From Diphasiastrum complanatum (Eukaryota > Streptophyta > Lycopodiopsida > Lycopodiales > Lycopodiaceae), in contig CM055097.1 of the NCBI GenBank assembly GCA_029204225.1, positions 66,935,459 through 66,995,458 on the forward strand: a stretch of 60,000 bases of DNA. The letters are read 5' to 3'. The first letter of the stretch is position 1. Each line of letters begins with the position of its first letter. Under the pieces are notes generated by a model. The model was not told the DNA's origin. It saw only the letters and a program-made list of their open reading frames with translations, and did no database searches. Below are positions 42,941-51,432 of this stretch, piece after piece. The position numbers were made by a program, and so were the translations under genes.

Positions 42941-43513
42941 GAAAGCGATTTTTTGAGGTACATCATTGGAACTCGAGATTTTGGCATATTGTATGAGGGA
43001 TCATCACCTAATCTTTTTGGATTTTCAGATTTGGACTATGCTGGAGATGTAATGGATAGGAAATCCATTAGTTCTTATTGTATTTTCATAGGTGATGGAG
43101 CTATATCATGGATGTCAAAGAAACAAGCCACTATCACATTGTCATCTAGTGAGGCCGAGTACAAAGCTCTTACACATTGCACAAAGGAGATGGTATGGAT
43201 CAAGAGGATGATCAAGGATCTTCACTTGCTGGATTTTTCAGAGAGCCCAATCATCTTTTGTGACAATCAATCAGCCCAAAGAATGGCATCCAATCCTATC
43301 TTTCATGCTAGGAGCAAGCATATTGAGATACAATATTATTTTGTGAGGGAGCGAGTCATTGCAAAGGAGGTGGAGCTTCAACATGTGTCTTCAAGGGAAT
43401 GTGTAGCTGATATCTTCACCAAAGCATTGGAAAAAGACTTGTTCATGAAGCATAGGACTTCACTTGGAGTATTATCAAAGTCTATGCTAAAACTAGTTGA
43501 AGAGGGAGTGTGA
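42941..43513 (+). CDS. copia RNase H domain
   Basis: Open from after TAG at 42938-42940 to TGA at 43511-43513. It reads FLRYIIGTRDFGILYE (the usual pre-RNase H box), FSDLDYAGDVMDRKSISSY, KQATITLSSSEAEYKALTH, PIIFCDNQSAQRMASNP, KHIEIQYYFVRE and VADIFTKALEKDLF. All four acidic positions (Asp, Glu, Asp, Asp) are in place. It lacks its own plausible start and is now cut off from the upstream frame. It would normally be the C-terminus of Pol and remove RNA from RNA-DNA hybrids. Confidence 0.88.
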   Translation, partial: ESDFLRYIIGTRDFGILYEGSSPNLFGFSDLDYAGDVMDRKSISSYCIFIGDGAISWMSKKQATITLSSSEAEYKALTHCTKEMVWIKRMIKDLHLLDFSESPIIFCDNQSAQRMASNPIFHARSKHIEIQYYFVRERVIAKEVELQHVSSRECVADIFTKALEKDLFMKHRTSLGVLSKSMLKLVEEGV

Positions 43514-44158
43514 AAGATTCAACTAGTTTCATCACATTTTGCAATATTTCCATATTTGGCATATTGAGGCCAAAACTTGTTTTAGACTTAGAGGTTGACT
43601 TTTCAAAGTTCATTAGTCTGAATCTCATTTGAATAGACACTTTTTGAAAGTGTGGGAAAGATAGCATGCGAGTTTGAGTATATTCAATTTGAATAAGTTG
43701 GGTACATTGAATCTAGACCCAAAATTGGTAGGGTTAGCATTTTGGTGAGAAATCCAAGTGGCCAAATAGGGTTTGGACCTGCTATAAAAGGATGTAGATC
43801 GTGGAGAGAGTCATCTTCTCTCTTCTCTATCTCATTTCATGCTTATACATGGTTCTCTTGGGTTCTACTATCCATTGGTGCACTATCTTGGTGATTGCTT
43901 GCAATTCTATGTGTAGAATGATCTATATTTGTTATTTTTGGATCCACACGTGTGAAATACAGTAGCTTGCTGGTTTTTTATGGACAGCAACAGTACATAA
44001 TAATTTCATTCAAGTTTGATCAAGTTCTATTAGTGTTTGCATCTCAAATTGTGTGTAGATGCTGATTTTTCTACATTGGTGAAATTGGTAGTGTATTTCT
44101 CTTTCTAACCAAAGATCATTCAAGTAGATTGGATCTTAAGGATCTGAAATCTTTCACA
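43509..44158 (+). repeat. 3' LTR (650 bp)
   Basis: Starts at TGTGAAAGATTC after AGAGGGAG and ends TTTCACA, followed by target duplicate GAGAT. It has an extra ATTCA-like insertion relative to the 5' LTR near 43685. Confidence 0.93.
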
Positions 44159-44582
44159 GAGATCATGTGACTAGTCACAAGTAAGAGATCCATGAATTTG
44201 GTCCAATCAAGTTTGAGGGTCATTATGTCACTAAGACAATCACAATTAGAGGAGGAAAAGAAGGGGTCCAATCACGTTTCACTCCCCCTCACCTCAATTT
44301 GCTACTTATATGTGTCTTAGATCAATTCTATGTGAGTTTTTTGGAGTTAATGAGACTTTCTACTTTTTGAGCTATTTTGGCTTTCTCTCTTTACCCAAGG
44401 ATTGGTGCTTGATTTCTCTATCTACCTGAGAGCAAGGCTTTTTTATACTTACTTTTTTCATTACAAGTCTCCCACACATGTGAATGTACTTTGGAGAATG
44501 ATATATGCATGTTTCATTGTGTTCTTGCCTTAGATTTGTGAGATAGATCTTGGAATTTAATCTATAGCTTGTTCTTTGACCC
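44159..44582 (+). repeat. right part of the old split LTR
   Basis: Continues 37953-38170. It has TTTCTCTCTTTACCCAAGG and CTCCCACACATGTGAATG, and ends near AGATAGATCTTGG, like the end of the 15227 LTR family (AAAGATAGATCTTGAATCTC). It joins block B at about 44583. Confidence 0.6.
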
Positions 44583-44585
44583 ACA

Positions 44586-45104
44586 TTTTGAAAGTGTGGG
44601 AAAGTTGGTAGTCGAGTTTGAGAGAGATTCAAATTTGAACTTTGGGTACATTGAATCTAGACCCAAAAATAGTAGAGTTTACATTATGGAGAGAAAGCCA
44701 AGTGGCCAAATAGGGTTTGGACACTCTATAAGAGGATGTAACTCGTGGACAGACACATCTTCTCTCTTCTATCTCTCATTTCATCATTATACATGGTTCT
44801 CTTTGGGTTCTACTACTCGTTGGTGCACTATCTTGGTGATATCTTGCAATCTTGTGTGTAGAATGCTCATACTTTGCTATTTTTGGTTTCACACGTGTGA
44901 AATACAGTAGGGTACTGTAATTGTATGGATAGAAAACATATTTTATGTTTTGGTTCATGTTTGATCAGTATCTCTTAGAGTTTGCATCTCATTTTGTATG
45001 TAGATGCTGATTTTTCTACATTGGCAGGATTGTTGGTTTGCTCCTTATTGTAACCAGAGATTTGGGACATGGATTGGATCTTGAATGATTTGAAATCCTT
45101 CACA
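44586..45104 (+). repeat. 5' LTR of block B composite copia, left end missing
   Basis: Matches 21225-21683 and 10017-10485. It lacks roughly the first 140 bases of the LTR and ends CCTTCACA. It holds a CTATAAGAGG core (the block A copy has CTATAAAAGG) and the palindrome TTTCACACGTGTGAAA near 44887. Confidence 0.88.
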
Positions 45105-45121
45105 TGGTATCAGAGCTATTG
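45105..45121 (+). promoter_or_regulatory. primer-binding site, block B
   Basis: TGGTATCAGAGCTATTG with the canonical first 12 bases, unlike the mutated block A copy. Confidence 0.9.
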
Positions 45122-45704
45122 TGTTTCAGGTTATGAAAGGATCAGCCATCTATAGCAAAGATTTGGAGGAGTTACCAATGTTGGAGCATGCTGATTGATC
45201 TCTACTCAAAAATCAGCATTTTTGCATGTGTAGAATTGATATTTTGTAGGTCAAAACTCAATATAGGGTTATAAACTTGATCAATTCCGATTTCACACTT
45301 GGTTTACTGGAATGAGACAGTTTCTGGTCCTTTATGAAGGTCTCATCGGGCTCCACAAGAAGATATATCAAGTTTCTAGAAATTGCATGTAGAATTTGAG
45401 ATATTCAACTCTGTGTAATTTTTTCAAAACCCTAATTTTGATTGGATATCTAGTTTGTGAGGTTACTAAACTTCAATTGAGTGTGTTTAAATCTTAGAAA
45501 ATGGCAAAAATCATTAGATTGAGGATAGATCATAGGTTGATCAAGATCTCACTATTCTATGTGTTGATTTTCTAGTTAGAAGTGCTAGAAAAGATTTGAG
45601 AGGTTCCATATCTTTGTGATTTCATCTTGAGTTCATTTGTTGACATTAAAGAGAGTGCTTTGTGCATTGGAACAGGCTGAAAGAGAAGATCAGGTCATTG
45701 CAAC

Positions 45705-46619
45705 ATGGCTACAAGTGGTGGATTCATGTTGGAAGGCAATGATACACTTACCTCAATCAACTATTCTACTTGGAAGGTGAGGATGGAGTCCTTATTGGAG
45801 ATGAATGAGTTGATGGAGATTGTTGCAGGTGTGGAGGAGAGGCCTCAAGGATCTCAAGATCAAGTGAGGTATGACAAGAGAGCAAAGAAATCTCTACACA
45901 TGACTAAGACGAATGTTACCAATGAACTTCTCAAGGAAGTTGGTAAGTGCACATCATCTTTGGAGGCTTGGGAAGCTTTGAAGAAGCTCTATGAAGCCAA
46001 GTCTACATCAAGGATACTTAATTCTAGGAGGCAAATCTTTCAAATTTTGCAAAAGAAGGAAGAGAGTACTCATGCTTTTGTTTTGAGGATTAAAGCATTC
46101 AATGATGAGTTAGCATGTATTGATGAAAGCATTAAGGAGGTAGAACTTGTTCAAGTTATACTTAATGGCTTGTTGGATGATCATGCTAATCTGGTTCAAA
46201 GTTTTGCTATTCAAGAGACTTTTCCAAGTATTGTGGATTTTCAAGAGATCTTGGTGAAGGAGGAGTATAGGCTTCAGTCAAGAGGAGGTGGATCTACGTC
46301 AACAACTCATTATAAAGAGGAGACTATGTTCATCAAAGGCAAGTTCAAGGGCAAAGGCAAAGGCAAGTGGTCTAAAGGGCAAGATCAAGGTGAGACTTCC
46401 TCTTTTGCCAAAAAGAAGGATAAGTCTAAGCTAAAATGCTTTTATTGTGGAATCAAAGGGCATTTTGCTAATGAATGTTTGAAGAAGCAAAGAGATGAAG
46501 ATAGCAAGCAAATCAACTTTACTACTAATGATGAGGATCTAGGTGGTGGTGATTCTCTTTTCATGTGTTCTTCAAGTCCAATATCAAGTGAAGGTTGGCA
46601 AAGATTCATGGTGGATTGA
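45705..46619 (+). pseudogene. block B unit 1: gag with zinc knuckle
   Basis: 304 codons from ATG: TSINYSTWKVRMESLLEMNE, YDKRAKKSLHMTKTNVTNEL, YEAKSTSRILNSRRQIFQIL, a Lys/Gly-rich basic stretch and an intact knuckle CFYCGIKGHFANEC. It is the most complete gag of this family here and is close to the gag at 39415. A one-base insertion just before the protease (GGTTGGCAAAG, against GGTGACAAAG in unit 2) ends the frame at 46617, so the protease is out of frame. Confidence 0.82.
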
Positions 46620-46960
46620 TAGTAGAGCTAGTTCACACATGACTAGTCACAAGGAGTCCTTTACTTCTTTGGTCTTATGATGGAGCCAAGAAAGCAATTA
46701 ACATGGCCAATGGTGGTGAGTGTGTGATTGAAGGTATTGGTTCAATTCCTATTTGTCTCTCTACTAATAGGAAATCAAGACTTGATGGTGTTCTTTACAT
46801 TCCTTCACTTTCAAAGAATTTGCTAAGTGTTGGTCAAATGATAGAAAAAGGATACATGGTAAAGTTTGGTGGTGATGCTTGTTTCATTACAAAGGAAGAA
46901 ATCTTGGTTGCTAGGGCAATAGACAAGGTAGACTTTTCAAGCTTGATGCTTTTGTTATGG
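46600..46960 (+). pseudogene. block B unit 1: protease
   Basis: WIDSRASSHMTSHKESF, with the active-site Gly changed to Arg (D-S-R). The LLSVGQMIEKGYMVKFGG core is intact. A one-base deletion at about 46915 (GCTAGGGCAATAG, against GCTAGGGGCAATAG) shifts the frame into the linker. Confidence 0.8.
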
Positions 46961-47601
46961 CTAACAAAAAGGATGGAATGGAAAAGGAGATTGGTCTCAA
47001 CTTTCTTAAGCTACCTTTTAGCATCAATAAGATTGGTGGATCTTATGCAAAGTCTAAAAAGCTTCCTTATGCTAGATCTAGGTCAAGATCTAATATTCTT
47101 CTTGAAGATGTTCATCTTTGTGCTAACTTGGCTAGTCTTGAGGATAATGATGGTGTTTCAATGGTTCTTCATGGAAAGTCCAAGCATGCAAAAGCTAAGG
47201 AAAGAGCTAACTTCATCAATGGAGGTGAAGGTTCTTCCTTGGAAAAGATTGTTGTTAATGATTTCTTTGATCATATGAAAAAAGATGTTGCTAGGTGCAT
47301 GCATGAAGGAGATGGTTCTTCTACATTCTTTTGTTATGATTCTAAGAAAGTCATTTTTCCAGCAAGTGGAGTCACATGTCTTCATATAGAGAGTAGATCA
47401 AATGGTTCTATCAAGAGACTTGGTGAGGGAGATAGTCACAAGTCAAGAAGAAGAGAAGTATGTGAAGAGTTCAAAGTAGGATGTACTTTGAATGATGTCA
47501 TTGTGAATGATAGTGAGGAAGAATCATTATCATATGAGTCATTACCTAAAACATTGAGTAGAAGTTATTGTTTGAAAAAAAATAGTACTTCAATCATCTG
47601 A
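46957..47601 (+). pseudogene. block B unit 1: non-integrase linker region
   Basis: 214 open codons: NKIGGSYAKSKKLPYARSRS, LLEDVHLCANLASLEDND, SMVLHGKSKHAKAKERAN, DFFDHMKKDVARCMHEGDG, STFFCYDSKKVIFPASGV and an acidic SEEESLSYESLPKTLS end. It replaces the integrase core; no DDE motif is seen. This is the longest open copy of the linker. Confidence 0.6.
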
Positions 47602-47641
47602 TCAAACTGAAGCTAATGGGAGTTCATTATGTCACTCATCC

Positions 47642-48230
47642 ATGGCTAAGTTCTCAAGTGTTGAGCTACTTGGTGCCAATACTTGGAGATTGTCAGTTTT
47701 TGGTGAATTCATGGTCATTTTCTTGTGTCAAGTAGATCTTGAAGATGGACTAGTGCAACCTACTTGGTTTATGGGGTCATGTGGTGCTGGATTTGAATCA
47801 CTAATGTACTCACCTACTAATGTATTTCCAAGGTTTGATGGTTTCTTGTGGCAAGATGGAGATGGAGGCTCATTCATGGAATTCTATGGTGGAGACATAT
47901 TAAGAAAGGACAAAATTGGAGGAGACAAGCAAGCAAATGGTCATCACTCACATTTATTGTTTGGTTGCTGTAATTTTCCAGAGAGTTCAAAGTTTGAAAC
48001 ATGGAGGAATCATTTCATTCACATTCTATTTGGTTTTTCGTGTTCTAGTTATATCTTGATGTGTAAAATTGATGTAAGAGATAGTGAAGCATCCAATTTG
48101 GACACTATTCTCTATATCAATTATGAAAGATACTTTAGAACCTTAGAAAGGAGTTCTATACTTAGTATGGAGATCATTCTAAATTTGGATCAAAGCTCTA
48201 TTGTCAAAACTATGCCAAAACTAGGAGTGT
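47642..48230 (+). pseudogene. block B unit 1: unrecognised C-terminal module
   Basis: 196 codons open from MAKFSSVELLGANTWRLSVF through CQVDLEDGLVQPTWFMGSCG, FDGFLWQDGDGGSFMEFYGG and HLLFGCCNFPESSKFETWRN to SIVKTMPKLGV, ending as the LTR fragment begins. It keeps the Lys codon that is a stop in block A. Family unknown. I call it a pseudogene because upstream frames are broken. Confidence 0.6.
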
Positions 48231-48378
48231 GAGAGATTTCAACTAGTTTAGTCTAGTTTAGTCATATTTTGGTCAATTGTCAATATGAGGCCAAAACTCA
48301 TTTTAGACTTAGAGATAAACTATATGAAGTTATATTATTTTAAAATACATTCAATAAACTCTTTTGGAAAGTGTGGGA
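48228..48378 (+). repeat. LTR start fused to gag, block B copy
   Basis: TGTGAGAGATTTC start, about 150 bases, then the same jump into KLYESKSTSRVL as at 12720. Edge approximate within a few bases. Confidence 0.85.
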
Positions 48379-49925
48379 GTGAAACTTTATGAATCCAAGT
48401 CTACATCAAGAGTGCTTACTCTTAGGAGACAAATCTTTCAAAGTTTGCAAAAGAAGGATGAGAGTACTTATGCTTTTGTTTTGAGGGTTAAAGCATTAAA
48501 TGATGAGTTAGCATGTATTGATGAAAGCATTAAGGAGGTAGAATTGTTCAAGTTATACTTAATGGATTGTTGGATGATCAGGCTAATCTTGTTCAAAGTT
48601 TTGCTATTCAAAAGACTTTGCCAAGTACTGTGGATTTGCATGAGATCTTGGTGAATGAGGAGTATAGGCTTCAATCAAGAGGAGGTGGATCTACATCAAC
48701 ATCTCAATATGAAGAGGAGTATATGTTCATCAAAGGCAAGTTCAAGTGCAAAGGCAAAGGCAAGTGGTCTAAAGGGCAAGATCAAGGTGAGACTTCTTCC
48801 TTTGGCAAAAAGAAAGATAAGTCTAAGTTGAAATGCTTTTACTGTGGAATCAAAGGGCATTTTGAAAATGAATGTTTGAAGAAGCAAAGAGATGAAGGTA
48901 GCAAGAAAATCAACTTTACTACTAATGATGAGGATCTAGGTGGTGGTGATCCTCTTTTGATGTGTTCTTCAAGTCCAATATCAAGTGAAGGTGACAAAGA
49001 TTCATGGTGGATTGATAGTGGAGCTAGTTCACACATGACTAGTCACAAGGAGTTCTTTACTTATTTGGTCACTTATGATGGAGCCAAGAAAGCAATTCAC
49101 ATGGCCAATGGTGGTGAGTGTGTGATTGAAGGTATTGGTTCAATTCCTATTTGTCTCTCTACTAATAGGAAATCAAGACTTGATGGTGTTCTTTACATTC
49201 CTTCACTTTCAAAGAATTTGCTAAGTGTTGGTCAAATGATAGAAAAAGGATACATGGTAAAGTTTGGTGGTGATGCTTGTTTCATTACAAAGGAAGAAAT
49301 CTTGGTTGCTAGGGGCAATAGACAAGGTAGACTTTTGAAGCTTGATGCTTTTGTAATGGCTAACAAAAAGGATGGAATGGAAAAGGAGATTGGTCTCAGA
49401 TTTCCAAAGTTACCTTTTAGGATCAATAAGATTGGTGGATCTTATGCAAAGTCTAAAAAGCTTTCTTATGCTAAATCTAGGTCAAGATCTAATATGCTTC
49501 TTGGAGATGTTCATATTTGTGCTAACTTGGCTAGTCTTGAGGATAATGATGGTGTTTCAATGGTTCTTCATGGCAAGTGCAAGCATGCAAAAGGTAAGGA
49601 AAGAGCTAACTTCATCATTGGAGGTGAAGGTTTTTCCTTGAAAAAGCTTGTTGTTAATGATTTCTTTGATCATATGAAAAACGATGTTGCTAGGTGCATT
49701 CATGAAGGAGGTGGTTCTTCTACATTCTTTTTTGATGAGTCCAAGAAAGTCATTTTTCCAGCACGTGAAGTCACATGTCTTCATAAAGAGAGTAGATCAA
49801 ATGGTTCTATCAAGAGACTTGGTGAGGGAGATAGTCACAAGTCAAGAAGAAGAGAAGTATGTGAAGAGTTCAAAGTAGGATGTACTTTGAATGATGTCAT
49901 TGTGAATGATAGCATTATCATATGA
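48379..49925 (+). pseudogene. block B unit 2: gag, zinc knuckle, protease and linker
   Basis: Gag begins in mid-domain (48364-48560), shifts frame, then runs open for 452 codons (48567-49925). It contains NLVQSFAIQKTLPS, the basic stretch, CFYCGIKGHFENEC (intact CX2CX4HX4C), WWIDSGASSHMTSHKEFF with an intact D-S-G, the LLSVGQMIEKGY core, then the non-integrase linker. It is the longest uninterrupted open frame of blocks A and B. The protease may be chemically intact, but the N-terminal gag is missing. Confidence 0.82.
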
Positions 49926-50472
49926 GTCGTTACCTAAAACATTGAGTAGAATTTCTTGTTTGAAAAAAAAGAGTACATCAATCATCCTTATGTTGAAGGT
50001 ACTAATCATTTTTTTCATGGCTTCTAATGTTTTTGAGGTATCTACTTTTTATGATGCAATCATTAAGAGGGAGTCTTATGAAGGAAAGAGCAATGGAAGA
50101 TTGGTTCTTGGGAAGATCCAACGCATGGATCTCACATCTCTTCATCAACTCAAAGGATTCTATGATTATGAATTGATCACTCATGATCAAGATGGCAAAA
50201 GGTTGGTTGGAGAAGACTACATGGAGCAAATCGAGAGGCAATTTCTTCAAGGCAAGAGAAATCTCATTGGTGAGCTTATTGAGGTTTGTTATGGACTCAA
50301 GAGGGCTGGATTTATTACGTTTCATACTCATCTTCACCTACTCTACTTCATGTTGAATGGAAAGTTTGGAATCTATCTTTTGATTTATGATGGTGACATT
50401 GGTGACATTGTTTTCACTAACCTTTATGGAAGATCGAGATCAAGCATTGATGAGATCTTGGATCTTGAATGA
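49906..50472 (+). pseudogene. block B unit 2: decayed reverse transcriptase
   Basis: Nearly the same as 14237-14800. EDYMEQIERQFLQGKRNLIG, CYGLKRAGF, LNGKFGIYLLIYDGDIGDIV and RSRSSIDEIL match, in order, the copia YMEQ, YGLKQAP, DGKF and YVDD boxes and the segment after them. The YVDD box is YDGD at residues 161-164. It is cut at 50460, where it joins the very end of an LTR (GGATCTTGAATGATCTGG). All sequence between (14801 to about 21655 of block A) is deleted. Confidence 0.72.
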
Positions 50473-50488
50473 TCTGGAATCCTTCACA
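50461..50488 (+). repeat. last 28 bases of the block B 3' LTR
   Basis: GATCTTGAATGATCTGG...CCTTCACA, the same as the end of the LTR at 21656-21683, followed by the same GATAG flank. Confidence 0.85.
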
Positions 50489-51289
50489 GATAGCCAATAA
50501 TGGGCCATCGCATGGCGCACGTACCTTTCGACAAAATTTGCATGTGCCATGTGGCATCCTGTGATATGCTTTCCATGCACATATAATGTTGACATATATA
50601 AAACCAATGTTTAAAAATATTGTAAAAAGATATTTCAAAGAGAATTCAAATATGGTCATTATGTGGGGGAAGGCTCAAGGGCCTCAAGCCTGTAATCTTG
50701 CTAGGGCCCTGGCCTCAAACTAACGCCTTGAACATGGGCCCATGGCCCTTTTGCCTAGGGCCCTCCCAGGGCGGAAGGCCCTTAGACTAGGCCTTTAAAG
50801 CCCCACACAAGAATTTATCAAATCTCTATGATATGGTTGCAATAGAACCTTCTTTTTACATTATAATACTACATACTTTTTGGAACCACTACTAGTGCCT
50901 ATCAAAGCCCAACTGATCAATGCTTTAAAGATTGTTTATTTCTTATGAGAATATGTTAATGTTTTGTTCCAATTCTAGAAACAAGAAAATTTAATCAATT
51001 CTTCAAATATCATGCATTTCTTATAGAAATATTTCAATGGGTTGTGCCGTTTGTAAAAACACAATTTTTTAAGGCCAACTTACCTTTCAATAAAAAAGTG
51101 ATCAAATGTGTCAATGACAAGTGATAACATAGTTCATTCGAGTTTTCAAGGCGGTATCCATGTCTATACCTAGATCCTCTATATAAAACTTTTTAGATTT
51201 TAAGTGATCTATGAAAGCGAGTTTCATTTGCTTTGAAACAAGTCTTGCATTATGGTGAATTTGGCATTTTGCATATTAAATAAATTCAA
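50489..51289. repeat. duplicated flank of block B
   Basis: Matches 21684-22590 closely, with a deletion of about 100 bases near 50610 and a short insertion near 51095. It contains the GC-rich palindromic patch (50669-50804). Similarity stops at 51289, about 140 bases before the AAA ATPase start codon. Confidence 0.85.
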
Positions 51290-51432
51290 TTGGGTGTTTG
51301 TTACTCAGTGAATCGTAGTAGTATAAGAGCAGCGCCTAGCTTGTGCTGCTCGCTCAATCGTAAGTTTGTTTTGCGTCAGCATTTGAGCAGCTGCTGGTGG
51401 AGGAGGGGGGAGGGGGGTGTGTTTGAGAGATA
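51290..51432 (+). promoter_or_regulatory. presumed core promoter and 5' leader of AAA gene
   Basis: A weak TATA-like GTATAAGAG lies at 51321-51329, about 105 bases before the ATG. A G-rich stretch of repeated GG and GGGGGG runs (51396-51417) lies just upstream of the start codon and could form a quadruplex. GC content rises sharply here compared with the repeat DNA to the left. No experimental support. Confidence 0.4.

Larger units (their letters stand above)
38171..44158 (+). mobile_element. complete older copia lacking reverse transcriptase
   Basis: LTRs at 38171-38815 (645 bp) and 43509-44158 (650 bp) start TGTGAAAGATTC and end TTTCACA. The target duplication GAGAT lies at 38166-38170 and 44159-44163. 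There is a primer-binding site at 38816 and an AGAGGGAG polypurine tract before the 3' LTR. It holds an intact gag-protease-integrase frame, then an unrecognised module where reverse transcriptase should be, then an intact RNase H. LTRs differ at many positions (roughly 3 percent by eye), so insertion is older than that at 15227. Confidence 0.93.

Noticed and set aside
37953-44582. One large element spanning both halves of the old LTR
   Set aside because: The exact GAGAT duplicate and TG...CA ends define 38171-44158 as a separate insertion into an older LTR.
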